64,000 bases of DNA from Vaginisenegalia massiliensis. Lineage in GTDB: Bacteria > Bacillota > Bacilli > Lactobacillales > Aerococcaceae. The notes below the pieces were generated by a model, which worked only from the letters and a program-made list of their open reading frames with translations, was not told where the DNA came from and made no database searches. Location of the stretch: contig NZ_UWPC01000005.1 of NCBI RefSeq assembly GCF_900604935.1, forward strand, positions 1 to 64,000. The letters are read 5' to 3'. Shown here one piece after another: positions 8,485-19,879 of this stretch (positions are counted from its first letter, which is position 1; every line of letters begins with the position of its first letter). The position numbers and the translations under genes were made by a program.

Positions 8485-8880
8485 TTATACACGGCGGCGT
8501 TTTGGAGGACGGCAACCGTTGTGTGGAATTGGAGTAACGTCACGAATTGCGGTTACTTCTAAACCAGTAGCTTGCAATGAACGGATTGCTGATTCGCGGC
8601 CTGAACCAGGACCTTTTACTGTAACTTCAACTGATTTCATTCCGTGGTCCATTGCACCTTTTGCAGCCACTTCTGAAGCCATTTGAGCAGCAAATGGAGT
8701 TGATTTCTTAGATCCGCGGAACCCTAATGATCCAGCAGATGACCATGAAATTGCATTACCATTTACATCTGTGATCATTACGATGGTGTTGTTAAAAGTA
8801 GAACGAATATGTGCTACTCCTTTTTCAACATTTTTTCTAACACGACGGCGTTTACGCGCAACTTGTTTTTTCTTTGCCAT
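8485..8880 (-). CDS. rpsK: 30S ribosomal protein S11
   Basis: A 131-residue S11 of the small-subunit platform. It contains the signature [20 protein letters not shown] and ends [15 protein letters not shown]. The ATG at 8880 (MAKKKQVA) is chosen because the upstream in-frame ATG at 8901 overlaps the AAGGAGG ribosome binding site. Confidence 0.98.
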   Translation of the reverse strand: MAKKKQVARKRRRVRKNVEKGVAHIRSTFNNTIVMITDVNGNAISWSSAGSLGFRGSKKSTPFAAQMASEVAAKGAMDHGMKSVEVTVKGPGSGRESAIRSLQATGLEVTAIRDVTPIPHNGCRPPKRRRV

Positions 8881-8917
8881 GAAGTTTTTGACCTCCTTCA
8901 TTTCTAATATTTAGCGA

Positions 8918-9280
8918 TTATTTTTTACCTGCAATCGGTTTTTTAGCACCCTTACGAGTACGAGCGTTGTTTTTAGTGTTTTGTCCACGAACTGGTAAAC
9001 CACGACGGTGACGAAGACCACGGTATGAACCAATTTCTTGTAGACGTTTGATATTTAAGTTGATTTCACGACGTAAGTCACCCTCAACTTTGAATCCGTC
9101 GATAATTTCACGGATACGGTCTAACTCATCGTTAGTTAAATCTTTAACACGTGTATCTTCAGATACGTTTGCTTGTTTTAAGATTTCTTGAGATGTGGTT
9201 AAGCCAATACCAAAGATATAAGTTAATGAAATAACAACACGTTTTTCACGTGGAATATCTACTCCTGCAATACGAGCCAT
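8918..9280 (-). CDS. rpsM: 30S ribosomal protein S13
   Basis: A 120-residue S13 that contacts the P-site tRNA and the central bridges. It starts [20 protein letters not shown] and has the basic tail [14 protein letters not shown]. The upstream in-frame start at 9292 is part of AGGAGGTG, so the ATG at 9280 is taken. It follows rpmJ by 23 bp. Confidence 0.98.
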   Translation of the reverse strand: MARIAGVDIPREKRVVISLTYIFGIGLTTSQEILKQANVSEDTRVKDLTNDELDRIREIIDGFKVEGDLRREINLNIKRLQEIGSYRGLRHRRGLPVRGQNTKNNARTRKGAKKPIAGKK

Positions 9281-9303
9281 TGTGCGAAGCACCTCCTTCT
9301 AAA

Positions 9304-9429
<126 letters not shown>

Positions 9430-9448
9430 TTAATTCGAAACGGGACGG

Positions 9449-9667
9449 TTATTTGAAACGGTATGTGATTCTGCCACGAGTCAAATCATATGGAGAAAGT
9501 TCGATTGTCACTTTATCTCCTGGTAAAATCCGAATATAGTTCATGCGAATTTTACCTGAAACGTGAGCGAGAATTTCATGCCCATTCTCTAATTCAACCT
9601 TAAACATTGCGTTAGGTAAAGTTTCAATGACCGTACCTTCAACTTCGATAACATCATCTTTAGCCAT
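9449..9667 (-). CDS. infA: Translation initiation factor IF-1
   Basis: A 72-residue single OB-fold protein that blocks the ribosomal A site during initiation. It starts [20 protein letters not shown], keeps the [20 protein letters not shown] core, and ends in the usual RGRITYRFK. It is 58 bp from adk; no methionine aminopeptidase (map) gene is present between them, although map is found there in many Bacilli. Confidence 0.98.
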   Translation of the reverse strand: MAKDDVIEVEGTVIETLPNAMFKVELENGHEILAHVSGKIRMNYIRILPGDKVTIELSPYDLTRGRITYRFK

Positions 9668-9725
9668 TCATACTTCCTCCTTTTATCAATTATTCATACC
9701 TGATTATTGAGTGATAAGTCCTGGA

Positions 9726-10382
9726 TTACTTGATAGTTGCCAAAATATCACGAACATCACGGTACACATCTTCAATGTCTTGTTGACCGTTGATTTTGTG
9801 TAATAAGCCGCGTTCTTCATAATAATCAAGTATTGGTCGAATTGATTCCATTTGGAGATTGATACGATGCGCTACTTTTTCAGGTTTGTCATCTTCTCTT
9901 TGATAAAAATCGGTTGAGCCACAGTTATCGCACACGCCGTCCACTTTTGGTGGGTTGTAAATACGATGATATGTTGCTCCACAATTTCGACAAATAATTC
10001 GGCCACTTAAGCGGTCTTTTAATACTTCTGGATCAACGTCGATGTAAATAACGGCGTCAATTTGGGTATTTAATTCTGCTAAGTTTTGATCGAGCGCTTG
10101 AGCTTGAACACTAGTACGAGGGTAGCCATCTAACATAAAACCATTGGTTTTGACATCATCTTTTTCTAAACGTTCTCTGACGATTGCATTGGTTACATCA
10201 TCAGGAACTAGATTACCATGATCGGTATAAGATTTTGCTTTTAAACCTAGCGGGGTTTCATTTTTAATTGCTTCCCGGAAGATGTCTCCTGTCGCGATAT
10301 GAATCACTGGATAATCTTTCACGATATGTTCGCTTTGTGTTCCTTTTCCGGCACCCGGTAATCCCATTAATAAAATATTCAT
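9726..10382 (-). CDS. adk: Adenylate kinase
   Basis: A 218-residue long-form adenylate kinase (ATP + AMP to 2 ADP). The P-loop [10 protein letters not shown] is at 7-16. The LID domain holds a four-cysteine zinc site (CRNCGATYH ... CDNCGS) typical of Gram-positive enzymes, and [10 protein letters not shown] is the AMP-binding segment. It sits between secY and infA. Confidence 0.98.
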   Translation of the reverse strand: MNILLMGLPGAGKGTQSEHIVKDYPVIHIATGDIFREAIKNETPLGLKAKSYTDHGNLVPDDVTNAIVRERLEKDDVKTNGFMLDGYPRTSVQAQALDQNLAELNTQIDAVIYIDVDPEVLKDRLSGRIICRNCGATYHRIYNPPKVDGVCDNCGSTDFYQREDDKPEKVAHRINLQMESIRPILDYYEERGLLHKINGQQDIEDVYRDVRDILATIK

Positions 10383-10415
10383 CTATTTCATCCTTTATCT
10401 TTTATTCACTAAGTC

Positions 10416-11705
10416 CTATTGAATGAAGCCTTGGTAACGACGTTTTACCATGCGACCTTCAATTTGTTTAGCTGTTTCAATTGCAACCCCAACAACAATC
10501 AGTAAGCTGGTTCCACTTAATGAAATATTCATTGGTACTTTCCAGATAAATCCAGCTAAAATTGGCAAGACAGCAATTAAGGTAAGGTATAAAGCCCCTA
10601 CACCGCTTAAGCGGTTAATCAACTTGGTAATATACAATTCTGTATCCTTACCAGGTCTTACACTTGGAATGTAGCCACCTTGTTTTTGCAAGTTCTCAGC
10701 TACTTTCTCAGGATTTACTTGTACTAATGAGTAGAAGTAAGCAAAAGCAATTAATAAGATAGTATAGAATGCTGCACCATATGGATGTTGAATATTAAAT
10801 AATTTAGTGACAAAATCCATGATGCCTTTCGGATCTTTGTTATTGAAAAATCCAAGTATCGTTTGTGGCGTCGTAATGAACGAACTAGCAAAGATGACTG
10901 GGATAACTCCAGCAGAGTTGATTTTCAATGGTAAATGAGCTGTAAATTTGGCACCTGAAGCTCTTTTTGAATGATGGATTGGAATGCGACGTTGCGCCCG
11001 TTCCATCAATACTACGATTACAATTAAGACAATGATCACCAAAATGATAGCAGCTAAAATAAGTAAATTTTGGGTGAATTTATCACCTGCATTAACCAAA
11101 TTAGCTGTTAAGTAATTGTAGAATTCCTTTGGTACCTCTGCCACAATACCGGCAAAGATAATCATTGAAACCCCATTACCAATCCCATTTCGGGTAATTT
11201 GTTCACCTAACCAGACTAGGAACATAGAACCTGCGGTTAGTACCAAAGCAATTGACAAATAAGTCGGCATGCCTGGGTTCTTAATTAAGCCAAAACCAGA
11301 TAATTGGTTAAAGCCAATCGAAATCCCGATAGATTGAACGAAACCAAGAACAATAGCCGTATAGGTTGTTGCTTGATTAAGTTTTCGACGCCCAACCTCA
11401 CCTTGCTTAGCCCATTCAGTAAATTTAGGCACGATGTCCATTTGTAATAACTGAATGATGATTGAAGCGGTGATGTAAGGAGAAACCCCCATCGCAAAAA
11501 TAGAGTAACGTTTCAAAGCGCCCCCACCGAAGGTGTTTAGCAGACCAAGCAGACCAGAATTCGCTAAGGATTGGACTGCTGCCGCATTAACACCTGGAAC
11601 CGGGATATGTGTTCCTAAACGGAATACTGCGAAAATGAATAAGGTAAATAGAATTCGTTGACGAATATCTTTTACAGCAAATGCATTTTTCAAAAAGGTA
11701 AACAT
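10416..11705 (-). CDS. secY: Protein translocase subunit SecY
   Basis: A 429-residue channel subunit of the Sec translocon with about ten hydrophobic segments. Recognisable parts are the N-terminal RQRILFTLFIFAVFRLGTHI, the plug segment after GVNAAAV, and the C-terminal ALYLTLIAVLP and YQGFIQ. The ATG overlaps the rplO stop by one base (TAATG), indicating coupled translation. Confidence 0.98.
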   Translation of the reverse strand: MFTFLKNAFAVKDIRQRILFTLFIFAVFRLGTHIPVPGVNAAAVQSLANSGLLGLLNTFGGGALKRYSIFAMGVSPYITASIIIQLLQMDIVPKFTEWAKQGEVGRRKLNQATTYTAIVLGFVQSIGISIGFNQLSGFGLIKNPGMPTYLSIALVLTAGSMFLVWLGEQITRNGIGNGVSMIIFAGIVAEVPKEFYNYLTANLVNAGDKFTQNLLILAAIILVIIVLIVIVVLMERAQRRIPIHHSKRASGAKFTAHLPLKINSAGVIPVIFASSFITTPQTILGFFNNKDPKGIMDFVTKLFNIQHPYGAAFYTILLIAFAYFYSLVQVNPEKVAENLQKQGGYIPSVRPGKDTELYITKLINRLSGVGALYLTLIAVLPILAGFIWKVPMNISLSGTSLLIVVGVAIETAKQIEGRMVKRRYQGFIQ

Positions 11706-12145
11706 TAGATCACCTCGATAGATCCGCCAGCGGCTGTAATAGCTTCTTCAGCAGATTTTGAGAATTTAGCTGCCTGTACAGTTAATTTTCTTTCGAGTTG
11801 TCCTTCACCTAAAATTTTGATACCTGATAATTCGTTTTTGATAATGCCAGCTTCCATTAATAATGCTGGTGTAACTGTTGTGCCTTCTTCAAAACGGTTT
11901 AAAGTTTCTAAGTTAACAATCGCATATTCTTTGCGGTTGATATTTTGGAAACCACGTTTTGGTAAACGACGGAATAAAGGAATTTGACCCCCTTCAAATC
12001 CAAGACGTACACCACCGCCTGAACGCGCTTTTTGACCTTTTTGACCACGGCCAGATGTTTTACCATTTCCTGAACCTTGTCCACGACCGACACGGTTACG
12101 TGTTTTACGTGAGCCTTCAGCTGGTTGTAATGTATGAAGTTTCAT
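11705..12145 (-). CDS. rplO: 50S ribosomal protein L15
   Basis: A 146-residue L15. The start [20 protein letters not shown] and the Gly/Lys/Arg-rich segment [14 protein letters not shown] are diagnostic. The start at 12145 fits AAGGAGG seven or eight bases upstream. Confidence 0.98.
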   Translation of the reverse strand: MKLHTLQPAEGSRKTRNRVGRGQGSGNGKTSGRGQKGQKARSGGGVRLGFEGGQIPLFRRLPKRGFQNINRKEYAIVNLETLNRFEEGTTVTPALLMEAGIIKNELSGIKILGEGQLERKLTVQAAKFSKSAEEAITAAGGSIEVI

Positions 12146-12175
12146 AGTTGGCACCTCCTTATTTTAAAATATCAA

Positions 12176-12355
12176 TTATGCTTCTTTAACTTCTACTAAG
12201 TGTTTAATTGTATTAATCATACCACGAACAGCTTCGTTGTCTGGTTTGACGACTGTTTTGTAAGTCTTAGTTAAACCTAAAGCTTTAGCTGTATCGATTT
12301 GGTTTTGTGGACGACCAATTAAACTACGTTTCAATTGAATTTGTACGTTTGCCAT
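12176..12355 (-). CDS. rpmD: 50S ribosomal protein L30
   Basis: A 59-residue L30 starting [19 protein letters not shown] and ending [13 protein letters not shown]. It lies between rpsE (13 bp) and rplO (30 bp), the standard spc-operon place, with AGGAGG before the ATG. It is short enough to be missed by length cut-offs. Confidence 0.97.
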   Translation of the reverse strand: MANVQIQLKRSLIGRPQNQIDTAKALGLTKTYKTVVKPDNEAVRGMINTIKHLVEVKEA

Positions 12356-12368
12356 TTAATTGACCTCC

Positions 12369-12872
12369 TTAAGCTAAAATTTCTTCAACAGTTTTGCCAC
12401 GTAAAGCAGCAACTTGTTCAGCAACTTTTAATTGTTTTAATCCTTCGATAGTAGCACGAACCATGTTGATTGGTGTATTTGAACCAAGTGATTTACTTGT
12501 AACGTCCGCAACTCCAGCTAATTCCATTACGGCACGGACAGGACCACCAGCGGCAACCCCAGAACCGGCAGTAGCAGGTTTGATTAACACGCGTCCGCCA
12601 CAGAATTCGCCAATCGCTTCGTGTGGGATTGTTGTACCAGTTCTTGGTACTTCGATTAAGTTTTTCTTAGCATCTTCAACGGCTTTACGGATTGCTTCTG
12701 GAACTTCTTGAGCTTTACCCGTACCAAAGCCAACATGACCATTACGGTCACCCACAACAACTAAAGCTGAGAAACGTAGACGACGTCCACCTTTAACTAC
12801 TTTAGTAACACGGTTGATTGTAACAACACGTTCTTCGATATTTTCCAAATTATTTGGGTTGATGTATACCAT
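12369..12872 (-). CDS. rpsE: 30S ribosomal protein S5
   Basis: A 167-residue S5 involved in decoding fidelity and mRNA unwinding. The N-terminal double-stranded RNA-binding domain carries [20 protein letters not shown]. The C-terminal domain carries [20 protein letters not shown]. Mutations near the KVVKGGRR loop give spectinomycin resistance in other species; here the loop looks wild-type. Confidence 0.98.
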   Translation of the reverse strand: MVYINPNNLENIEERVVTINRVTKVVKGGRRLRFSALVVVGDRNGHVGFGTGKAQEVPEAIRKAVEDAKKNLIEVPRTGTTIPHEAIGEFCGGRVLIKPATAGSGVAAGGPVRAVMELAGVADVTSKSLGSNTPINMVRATIEGLKQLKVAEQVAALRGKTVEEILA

Positions 12873-12892
12873 GAATAGGTGTCCTCCTTCTC

Positions 12893-13246
12893 TTAAAATT
12901 CTAGGCCGTTTTCACGAGCGCCATCTGCTAGAGCTTTGACACGACCATGGTATAAATACCCACCGCGATCAAATACAACTTTTTTAACGTCTTTAGCGGC
13001 ACCACGTTCAGCAATTAGTTTGCCGACCATTGTAGCTTGTTCTACTTTAGTTCCTGAAACAGCTTCATCTAGTGAAGAGGCACTTGCAAGCGTCACACCC
13101 GCTACGTCATCAATTAATTGAGCGTAGATATGCGTATTTGAACGGAATACGTTTAAGCGTGGGCACTCAGCAGTACCAGAGATTTTATTTCTTACACGTC
13201 CATGTCTTTTTAAACGGACTTTGTTTTTATCTGGTTTAGAAATCAC
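12893..13246 (-). CDS. rplR: 50S ribosomal protein L18
   Basis: A 117-residue L18, a 5S rRNA-binding protein. It reads [20 protein letters not shown] and ends [14 protein letters not shown] take the GTG at 13246 as the start because GAGG lies 8 bases before it and because L18 normally starts with MISKPDKN; the GTG at 13255 overlaps that ribosome binding site. Confidence 0.97.
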   Translation of the reverse strand: MISKPDKNKVRLKRHGRVRNKISGTAECPRLNVFRSNTHIYAQLIDDVAGVTLASASSLDEAVSGTKVEQATMVGKLIAERGAAKDVKKVVFDRGGYLYHGRVKALADGARENGLEF

Positions 13247-13291
13247 AATTGTCACCTCTTTAATATTATTTGCATAATCAGTTTAGGTCGA

Positions 13292-13828
13292 CTATTTACC
13301 TGTTTTACCTTCTTTACGACGTACGAATTCGTCAACGTAACGGATACCTTTACCTTTATATGGTTCTGGTGGACGTACGCCACGGATGTTTGCGGCTAAT
13401 TCGCCAACTTTTTCTTTGTTGAAACCGTGAACGATGATCTTAGTATTTGATGGAACATCGATATCAACGCCTTCTGATGGTTCAAATTCAACTGGGTGAG
13501 AAAGTCCAACGTTAAGGACTAATTTGCTACCTTGTTTTTGAGCACGGTAACCAACCCCAATTAAGTCTAATTCTTTTTTGAAACCAGTTGATACACCTTC
13601 TACCATGTTAGAAAATACTGAACGGGTAGTTCCGTGTAATGAACGGTTTTCTTTTGAATCATTTGGACGAGTGAATGTAACTTCGTTTTCATTGATATCC
13701 ATTTGGATATTTGGGTGGAAGTCACGAGTTAAAGTACCTTTAGGTCCTTTGACAGTCACTGTATGACCGTTAACTTCAATGGTTACGCCTGCTGGGATGA
13801 TGACTGGTTTTTTACCAATACGACTCAT
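13292..13828 (-). CDS. rplF: 50S ribosomal protein L6
   Basis: A 178-residue L6 with its two related domains. It starts [19 protein letters not shown] and has the C-terminal signature [13 protein letters not shown]. Preceded by AAGGAGG. Confidence 0.98.
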   Translation of the reverse strand: MSRIGKKPVIIPAGVTIEVNGHTVTVKGPKGTLTRDFHPNIQMDINENEVTFTRPNDSKENRSLHGTTRSVFSNMVEGVSTGFKKELDLIGVGYRAQKQGSKLVLNVGLSHPVEFEPSEGVDIDVPSNTKIIVHGFNKEKVGELAANIRGVRPPEPYKGKGIRYVDEFVRRKEGKTGK

Positions 13829-13871
13829 TAGGCTGCACCTCCTTATTTTATTTTATAATATTTGGATAAGA

Positions 13872-14270
13872 TTACCAAACGTAAGCTAATACTTCGCCGC
13901 CGACACCTTGTTGACGCGCCTGTTTATCAGTAATCACACCATTAGATGTTGAAATCATAGCGATACCTAAGCCATTTAATACTTTTGGTAGATCTTCTGA
14001 TTTTGAATAGATACGTAAACCTGGTTTAGAAATACGTTTGATACCTGTGATAACTTTTTCATTGTTCTTGCCATATTTCAAGAAGATTTTGATTTCTCCT
14101 TGTTTATTATCTTCAGTTACTTCGTAGTTTTTGATGAATCCTTCTTGTTTAAGGATTTCAGCAATGGCTACTTTCATTTGTGAAGATGGAGCAGAAACAG
14201 TTTTATGACCCACGCTGTTCGCGTTACGAATACGTGTTAAGAAATCTGCGATTGGATCTGTCATAACCAT
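13872..14270 (-). CDS. rpsH: 30S ribosomal protein S8
   Basis: A 132-residue S8, a primary 16S rRNA binder and in many bacteria the feedback regulator of the spc genes. It starts [19 protein letters not shown] and ends [12 protein letters not shown]. The first ATG is used because GGAGG is 9 bases upstream of it. Confidence 0.98.
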   Translation of the reverse strand: MVMTDPIADFLTRIRNANSVGHKTVSAPSSQMKVAIAEILKQEGFIKNYEVTEDNKQGEIKIFLKYGKNNEKVITGIKRISKPGLRIYSKSEDLPKVLNGLGIAMISTSNGVITDKQARQQGVGGEVLAYVW

Positions 14271-14301
14271 ATTTATTTACCTCCTTTAGATAGTTCTTGG
14301 A

Positions 14302-14487
<186 letters not shown>

Positions 14488-14504
14488 TTAAATTCGCCTC
14501 CTTA

Positions 14505-15047
14505 TTATTTTTTGAAAGGCATGCCTAATTCTTTTAATAAAGCATGTGATTCTTCGTCAGTGTTTGCAGTTGTTACGATAACGATATCCATACCACGTAC
14601 TTTGTCTACGTTATCAAAGTTGATTTCTGGGAAAATTAATTGTTCTTTAACACCCAATGTATAGTTACCACGACCATCAAAGGCTTTGTTGCTGATTCCT
14701 TGGAAGTCACGTACACGAGGTAAAGAAACCGTAATTAATTTGTCCAAGAAGTCATACATACGTTGGCCACGTAAAGTTACTTTACAACCAATTGGCATTC
14801 CTTCACGTAAACGGAAACCAGCGATTGATTTCTTAGCTTTAGTGATTACTGGTTTTTGACCTGATAGAAGGGTTAATTCATCAACAGCTTTTTCTAAGTT
14901 TTTAGCGTTAGAAGTAGCATCGCCAACCCCCATATTAATCACAATTTTTTCAATTTTAGGCACTTGCATAATTGAAGTGTAGTTGAATTGTTCTACTAAT
15001 TTTGGTGCGATTTCGTTTGTGTATTTAGCTTTTAAACGATTTTCCAT
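14505..15047 (-). CDS. rplE: 50S ribosomal protein L5
   Basis: A 180-residue L5 that binds 5S rRNA and contacts P-site tRNA. It contains [20 protein letters not shown] and [28 protein letters not shown] precedes the ATG. Confidence 0.98.
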   Translation of the reverse strand: MENRLKAKYTNEIAPKLVEQFNYTSIMQVPKIEKIVINMGVGDATSNAKNLEKAVDELTLLSGQKPVITKAKKSIAGFRLREGMPIGCKVTLRGQRMYDFLDKLITVSLPRVRDFQGISNKAFDGRGNYTLGVKEQLIFPEINFDNVDKVRGMDIVIVTTANTDEESHALLKELGMPFKK

Positions 15048-15071
15048 TAAATGGGCTCCTCCTTTCGGCTA

Positions 15072-15377
15072 TTAGTTGATAGTTTCGTTTGATTTTTTAG
15101 CAAAACGTACTTTTTTGCCATCTTCCATGCGGTATCCTACGCGTGTAGCATTTCCTGATTTAGGATCCACTAATTGCACGTTTGATACATGGATTGGAGC
15201 TGGAATTTCTTCGATTCCGCCTTGGCCACCTTGAGATGGTTTAGTATGTTTTTTTGCAATATTTAAGCCTTCAACGATAACTTTATCTGCTTTAGGTAAT
15301 GTTTTAAGTACAGTTCCAGTTTTGCCTTTATCCTTACCAGCAATTAACTTAACTGTATCGCCTGTTTTAATACGCAT
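15072..15377 (-). CDS. rplX: 50S ribosomal protein L24
   Basis: A 101-residue L24 with an N-terminal KOW motif ([19 protein letters not shown]) and a family-typical [18 protein letters not shown] tail. It is an early assembly protein of the large subunit, 28 bp after rplN. Confidence 0.98.
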   Translation of the reverse strand: MRIKTGDTVKLIAGKDKGKTGTVLKTLPKADKVIVEGLNIAKKHTKPSQGGQGGIEEIPAPIHVSNVQLVDPKSGNATRVGYRMEDGKKVRFAKKSNETIN

Positions 15378-15405
15378 GTATGTTTCCCTCCTTCGTAATT
15401 TATGT

Positions 15406-15774
15406 TTATAAAACTTCTGGAGCTAAAGAAACAATCTTCATGTAGTTGTGGTCACGTAATTCACGTGCAACTGGGCCAAAGATACGAGTTCCACGAGGGC
15501 TCTTATCGTCACGAATAATGACACATGCATTTTCGTCAAATTTGATATATGAACCATCTTTACGGCGTGCTCCTGATTTAGTACGTACGATTACCGCTTT
15601 AACAACGTCACCTTTTTTAACAACCCCACCGGGTGTTGCGTGTTTTACCGTCGCAACGATTACATCCCCAATGTTAGCAGTTTTACGGTTTGATCCACCT
15701 AAAACCCTAATAGTTAACACTTCACGTGCTCCTGAATTGTCAGCGACTTTTAATCGACTTTCTGTTTGAATCAT
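15406..15774 (-). CDS. rplN: 50S ribosomal protein L14
   Basis: A 122-residue L14 starting [19 protein letters not shown] and ending [14 protein letters not shown], exactly the usual length. It forms an intersubunit bridge and is the docking site of ribosome silencing factor RsfS. Confidence 0.98.
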   Translation of the reverse strand: MIQTESRLKVADNSGAREVLTIRVLGGSNRKTANIGDVIVATVKHATPGGVVKKGDVVKAVIVRTKSGARRKDGSYIKFDENACVIIRDDKSPRGTRIFGPVARELRDHNYMKIVSLAPEVL

Positions 15775-15808
15775 TTCGATGTCCTCCTTCCGAGATTAAC
15801 TTGTACTA

Positions 15809-16075
15809 TTAGATGATTACTGCTTCTTCAACAATCTCTAATAAGCGGAAGCGTTTCGTTGCAGATAATGGACGAGTTTCCATAATGCGAACGATGTCGC
15901 CTTCTTTTGCACGATTTTCTTCATCATGCGCTTTATATTTCTTAGAGTATTTAACACGTTTACCATACTTAGGATGAGTTTTACGTGTTTCAACTAATAC
16001 GGTAATGGTTTTATCCATTTTGTCTGATACAACCCGACCTTGATATACTTTACGTTGATTACGTTCTTCAGTCAT
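15809..16075 (-). CDS. rpsQ: 30S ribosomal protein S17
   Basis: An 88-residue OB-fold S17 with the signature [20 protein letters not shown]. It follows rpmC by 22 bp. Confidence 0.98.
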   Translation of the reverse strand: MTEERNQRKVYQGRVVSDKMDKTITVLVETRKTHPKYGKRVKYSKKYKAHDEENRAKEGDIVRIMETRPLSATKRFRLLEIVEEAVII

Positions 16076-16097
16076 TTAGTTTGCCTCCTTCGCTGTC

Positions 16098-16292
16098 TTA
16101 CTTAGACAATTCTTGTTCGCGCAAGACTGTTTTGATACGAGCAATTGATTTACGTACTTGACGTAAACGGGCAGTGTTTTCTAATTGTCCAGTCGCCAAT
16201 TGGAATCGAAGGTTGAATAATTCTTTTTTGAATTCTTGTTCCTTTGCTACCATTTCAGCAGTGGATAATTCTCTAATTTCTTTAATTTGCAT
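16098..16292 (-). CDS. rpmC: 50S ribosomal protein L29
   Basis: A 64-residue helical-hairpin protein at the tunnel exit. It reads [20 protein letters not shown] with [18 protein letters not shown] at the C-terminal side. The ATG at 16292 matches the usual L29 start and overlaps rplP by 11 bp; an upstream in-frame ATG would overlap much further. The ribosome binding site GGTGGTGA is weaker than that of its neighbours. Confidence 0.96.
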   Translation of the reverse strand: MQIKEIRELSTAEMVAKEQEFKKELFNLRFQLATGQLENTARLRQVRKSIARIKTVLREQELSK

Positions 16293-16716
16293 TCGATTCA
16301 CCACCATATTCTTCACGTTTTACGAATTTTGTTTTAAGCGGTAATTTATGTGAAGCAAGACGTAAAGCTTCGCGCGCAACTTCTTCAGATACGCCGTCAA
16401 TTTCAAACATAATTTTTCCGCGTTTTACAGGAGATACCCATCCTTCAGGTGCCCCTTTACCAGAACCCATCCGGACCCCGATAGCTTTAGCAGTATAAGA
16501 TTTGTGAGGGAAAATTTTAATCCATACTTTCCCACCACGTTTCATGTAACGAGTCATAGCGATACGGGCTGCTTCGATTTGACGGTTAGTGATCCATGAA
16601 GCTTCGACCGCTTTTAAACCATAAGAACCAAATGCAACTTCTTTACCACCTTTTGCTTCCCCGCGCATTTTGCCACGGAATTCACGACGGTGTTTTACAC
16701 GTTTAGGTACTAACAT
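16282..16716 (-). CDS. rplP: 50S ribosomal protein L16
   Basis: A 144-residue L16 next to the A-site and peptidyl-transferase centre. It starts [20 protein letters not shown] and has the signature [20 protein letters not shown]. The stop overlaps rpmC by 11 bp. Confidence 0.98.
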   Translation of the reverse strand: MLVPKRVKHRREFRGKMRGEAKGGKEVAFGSYGLKAVEASWITNRQIEAARIAMTRYMKRGGKVWIKIFPHKSYTAKAIGVRMGSGKGAPEGWVSPVKRGKIMFEIDGVSEEVAREALRLASHKLPLKTKFVKREEYGGESNAN

Positions 16717-16718
16717 GA

Positions 16719-17375
16719 TTATTTTCCTCCCTTCTCAGTGTTCTTCTTTGTAGGTAAGATTTCACCACGGCAAATCCAAACTTTAACGCCTAATTTACCA
16801 TAAGTTGTGTCTGCTTCTTCCCAAGCGTAATCGATATCTGAACGAAGTGTGTGTAATGGAACTGTTCCTTCAGAGTGCATTTCAGCACGAGCGATATCTG
16901 CACCATTTAAACGGCCAGAAACCATTGTTTTGATTCCTTTAGCGCCAGCTTTCATAGTACGTTGGATGGCTTGTTTTTGAGCACGACGGAATGCTACCCG
17001 GTTTTCTAATTGTTTAGCAATGTCTTCTGCTACTAATTTAGCATCTAATGAAGGTTCTTTGATTTCCACGATGTTCATGTGGACTTTTTTGCCTGTCATT
17101 TTGTTTAATTCAGCACGAATTGCATCTACTTCAGATCCACCTTTACCGATAACCATACCTGGTTTAGCTGTATGAACTGAAACGATGACGCGATTAGCGG
17201 CACGTTCGATTTGGATCGTTGAAACAGAGGCATCAGCTAATTTCTTGTATAAGAATTTACGGATGGCTAAGTCTTCGTGTAGGTATTCTGCAAAGTTTTT
17301 GTCTGCATACCATTTTGCGTCCCAGTCACGAATGATGCCAACACGCATTCCTATTGGATGTACTTTTTGACCCAT
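16719..17375 (-). CDS. rpsC: 30S ribosomal protein S3
   Basis: A 218-residue S3 at the mRNA entry channel. The KH domain carries [19 protein letters not shown]. The C-terminal domain carries the usual [20 protein letters not shown]. Spacing of 2-3 bp to both neighbours. Confidence 0.98.
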   Translation of the reverse strand: MGQKVHPIGMRVGIIRDWDAKWYADKNFAEYLHEDLAIRKFLYKKLADASVSTIQIERAANRVIVSVHTAKPGMVIGKGGSEVDAIRAELNKMTGKKVHMNIVEIKEPSLDAKLVAEDIAKQLENRVAFRRAQKQAIQRTMKAGAKGIKTMVSGRLNGADIARAEMHSEGTVPLHTLRSDIDYAWEEADTTYGKLGVKVWICRGEILPTKKNTEKGGK

Positions 17376-17378
17376 GAA

Positions 17379-17735
17379 TTATGCCTCCTCTTTTTCTGAT
17401 ACCACGATTGTGATGTGGCTTGTGCGTTTGTTGATTGGTGAAGCTGAACCTTTTGCACGAGGAGTAAATCTCTTCATGGTTGGTCCTTCATTAACGAATG
17501 CTTCACTTACGTATAAGTTTTCTAAGTCTAAATCGTAGTTGTGTTCAGCGTTCGCGATTGCGGACATTAACACTTTTTCTACAACTGATGCACTTGCGTT
17601 TGGAGTGAATTTCAAGATTGAAATTGCTTCTCCGATTTTTTTGCCTCTGATAAGATCTACAACTAAGCGAACCTTACGTGGGGCAATACGAACTGTTTTA
17701 GCAACAGCTTTTGCAGATGTGATTTGTTCTGTCAT
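17379..17735 (-). CDS. rplV: 50S ribosomal protein L22
   Basis: A 118-residue L22 whose beta-hairpin lines the peptide exit tunnel. The hairpin segment [20 protein letters not shown] looks intact, with no insertion or deletion of the kind linked to macrolide resistance. Confidence 0.98.
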   Translation of the reverse strand: MTEQITSAKAVAKTVRIAPRKVRLVVDLIRGKKIGEAISILKFTPNASASVVEKVLMSAIANAEHNYDLDLENLYVSEAFVNEGPTMKRFTPRAKGSASPINKRTSHITIVVSEKEEA

Positions 17736-17752
17736 TTTATTACCCTCCTTAA

Positions 17753-18034
17753 TTAGCGTTTCTTAGTTTTCTTATCGTCAGCTGCGTGACCTTTATAGGT
17801 ACGAGTTGGTACGAATTCACCTAATTTATGTCCAACCATGTCTTCTTGAATGTACACTGGTACATGTTTACGGCCATCATATACCGCAATAGTCAACCCA
17901 ATAAAATTAGGGAAGATGGTAGAACGACGTGACCATGTTTTAATTACTTGTTTTTTAGTATTTTCTGCTTGTTCTTCAACTTTTTTCATTAAATGAGCAT
18001 CACAGAAAGGTCCTTTTTTCAAACTACGACTCAC
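17753..18034 (-). CDS. rpsS: 30S ribosomal protein S19
   Basis: A 93-residue S19 of the small-subunit head. It starts [20 protein letters not shown] and contains [16 protein letters not shown]. It is 17 bp before rplV. Confidence 0.98.
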   Translation of the reverse strand: MSRSLKKGPFCDAHLMKKVEEQAENTKKQVIKTWSRRSTIFPNFIGLTIAVYDGRKHVPVYIQEDMVGHKLGEFVPTRTYKGHAADDKKTKKR

Positions 18035-18067
18035 AGTGTAGCCTCCCTTCGAATTAATTAACTAGTC

Positions 18068-18898
18068 TTATTTTTTACGAGAACGAATGATTAACTTGCT
18101 AGATTTAGCTTTCTTAGAACGTGTTTTTCTACCAAGTGTTGGTTTGCCCCATGGTGACATTGGTGATTTACGTCCGATTGGAGCACGGCCTTCACCACCA
18201 CCGTGTGGGTGATCATTAGGGTTCATTACCGATCCACGCACTTCAGGACGTTTAGACATCCAACGTGCACGACCTGCTTTACCAATGTTAACTAATTCGT
18301 GTTGTTCATTACCAACAACTCCGATAGTTGCACGGCAAGTAGATAAGATCATACGAACTTCGCCTGAATTCAAACGAATTAAAGTGTATTTACCTTCTTG
18401 ACCTAATACTTGAGCACTTGTACCGGCTGAACGGATTAATTGTCCGCCTTTACCAGGTTTTAACTCAATGTTATGAATGAATGAACCAACTGGGATGTTT
18501 GCTAATGGTAATGCATTACCGATTTGGATATCAGCATTTTCCCCTGATTCAATCTTTTGACCTACTTTTAGTCCTTTTGGAGCTAAAATGTAAGTTTTGA
18601 TACCATCTTCATAGTGTACTAAAGCGATGTTAGCAGTCCGGTTTGGATCGTATTCGATCGTTGCGATGGTTCCTACTACATTGTCTTTGTTACGTTTGAA
18701 GTCGATGATACGGTAAGCGCGTTTGTTACCGCCACCTTGGTGACGAACGGTAATTTTACCTTGGTTGTTACGACCTGCGTTTTGTTTTTGTGATGATAAT
18801 AATGTTTTTTCTGGTTTACTTACTGTAATTTCAGAAAAATCATAGCCCGTCATGTTACGACGGCCGTTTGAGGTCGGTTTATATTTTTTAAGCGCCAC
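18068..18898 (-). CDS. rplB: 50S ribosomal protein L2
   Basis: A 276-residue L2 needed for subunit joining and peptidyl transfer. It includes [20 protein letters not shown], with the functionally important His in the [12 protein letters not shown] loop, and the basic tail LIIRSRKK. Confidence 0.98.
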   Translation of the reverse strand: MALKKYKPTSNGRRNMTGYDFSEITVSKPEKTLLSSQKQNAGRNNQGKITVRHQGGGNKRAYRIIDFKRNKDNVVGTIATIEYDPNRTANIALVHYEDGIKTYILAPKGLKVGQKIESGENADIQIGNALPLANIPVGSFIHNIELKPGKGGQLIRSAGTSAQVLGQEGKYTLIRLNSGEVRMILSTCRATIGVVGNEQHELVNIGKAGRARWMSKRPEVRGSVMNPNDHPHGGGEGRAPIGRKSPMSPWGKPTLGRKTRSKKAKSSKLIIRSRKK

Positions 18899-18932
18899 TA
18901 TTTGTCCCTCCTATTTCGATATTTTCTGGAAA

Positions 18933-19226
18933 TTATTCAGCTTCAGCGAATAATTCAATATTCTTAGAATCTTCAGTTAAAGTTACGATTGCTTTTTTGT
19001 AACGACGAGTAAAGCCAGTGTAACGGCCCATGCGTTTTGCTTTAGGGTGTACGTTAACAGTATTTACTTGAGCTACTTTAACACCTTCAAACATAGCTTC
19101 AACAGCTTGTCTGATGTGGGTTTTGTTAGCACGACGATCAACTTCGAACGTATATTTTCTTTCGTCCATGCCGGCCATTGATTGCTCAGTCACGATTGGA
19201 CGTAATACTACTTCAGATAATTCCAT
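18933..19226 (-). CDS. rplW: 50S ribosomal protein L23
   Basis: A 97-residue L23, the docking point for trigger factor and signal recognition particle at the tunnel exit. It contains RPIVTEQSM and [18 protein letters not shown]. The ATG overlaps the rplD stop by one base. Confidence 0.98.
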   Translation of the reverse strand: MELSEVVLRPIVTEQSMAGMDERKYTFEVDRRANKTHIRQAVEAMFEGVKVAQVNTVNVHPKAKRMGRYTGFTRRYKKAIVTLTEDSKNIELFAEAE

Positions 19227-19849
19227 TATGCTAAAGCCTCCTCTACTGTTGAAAGTGCAGCTTGCGTAATTAATACTTTGTCGTAGTTAATTACATCTAA
19301 AACATTCACGTTTAAGTCATCGATAACTTTAACATTTGGAATGTTACGAGCTGATAAGTAAGCATTGGTATTTTCGCCTTCTAAAACGATCAATAATTTA
19401 GAATCAACTTTTAAGTTGCCTAATACATCTTTGAACGCTTTTGTTTCTGGCTTGTCAAAGCTTAAGCTATCCACAACAACGAATTTTTCTTCTGCCACTT
19501 TTTGTGATAATACTGATTGTAAAGCTAAGCGGCGAACTTTTCTTGGTAATTTGTAACTGTATGAACGAGGTGTTGGTCCAAAGACTGTTCCTCCGCCAAC
19601 CCATTGTGGTGAGCGTGTTGACCCTTGGCGGGCACGACCTGTTCCTTTTTGACGCCATGGTTTACGTCCTCCACCGCTTACTGCACTTCTGTTCTTAACA
19701 GCGTGAGTACCTTGGCGTAATGAAGCACGTTGCATGATAACTGCGTCGAAGATCACTGATTCATTTGGTTCAATTCCGAAAATCGCATCGTTTAATTCAA
19801 CTTCTCCGATTGAAGAACCGTCTTGTTTAAATAAAGTAACTTTTGGCAT
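19226..19849 (-). CDS. rplD: 50S ribosomal protein L4
   Basis: A 207-residue L4. The tunnel-lining loop [20 protein letters not shown] is intact. In Enterobacteria L4 represses its own operon at the S10 leader; whether it does so here is unknown, but this cluster also has a structured leader. Confidence 0.98.
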   Translation of the reverse strand: MPKVTLFKQDGSSIGEVELNDAIFGIEPNESVIFDAVIMQRASLRQGTHAVKNRSAVSGGGRKPWRQKGTGRARQGSTRSPQWVGGGTVFGPTPRSYSYKLPRKVRRLALQSVLSQKVAEEKFVVVDSLSFDKPETKAFKDVLGNLKVDSKLLIVLEGENTNAYLSARNIPNVKVIDDLNVNVLDVINYDKVLITQAALSTVEEALA

Positions 19850-19879
19850 TCTCTCGTTCCTCCCCTCTTATGTAATTAA

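Noticed and set aside
15446..15769. 107-codon plus-strand open frame over rplN
   Set aside because: Antisense to a highly conserved ribosomal gene; no ribosome binding site or homology.
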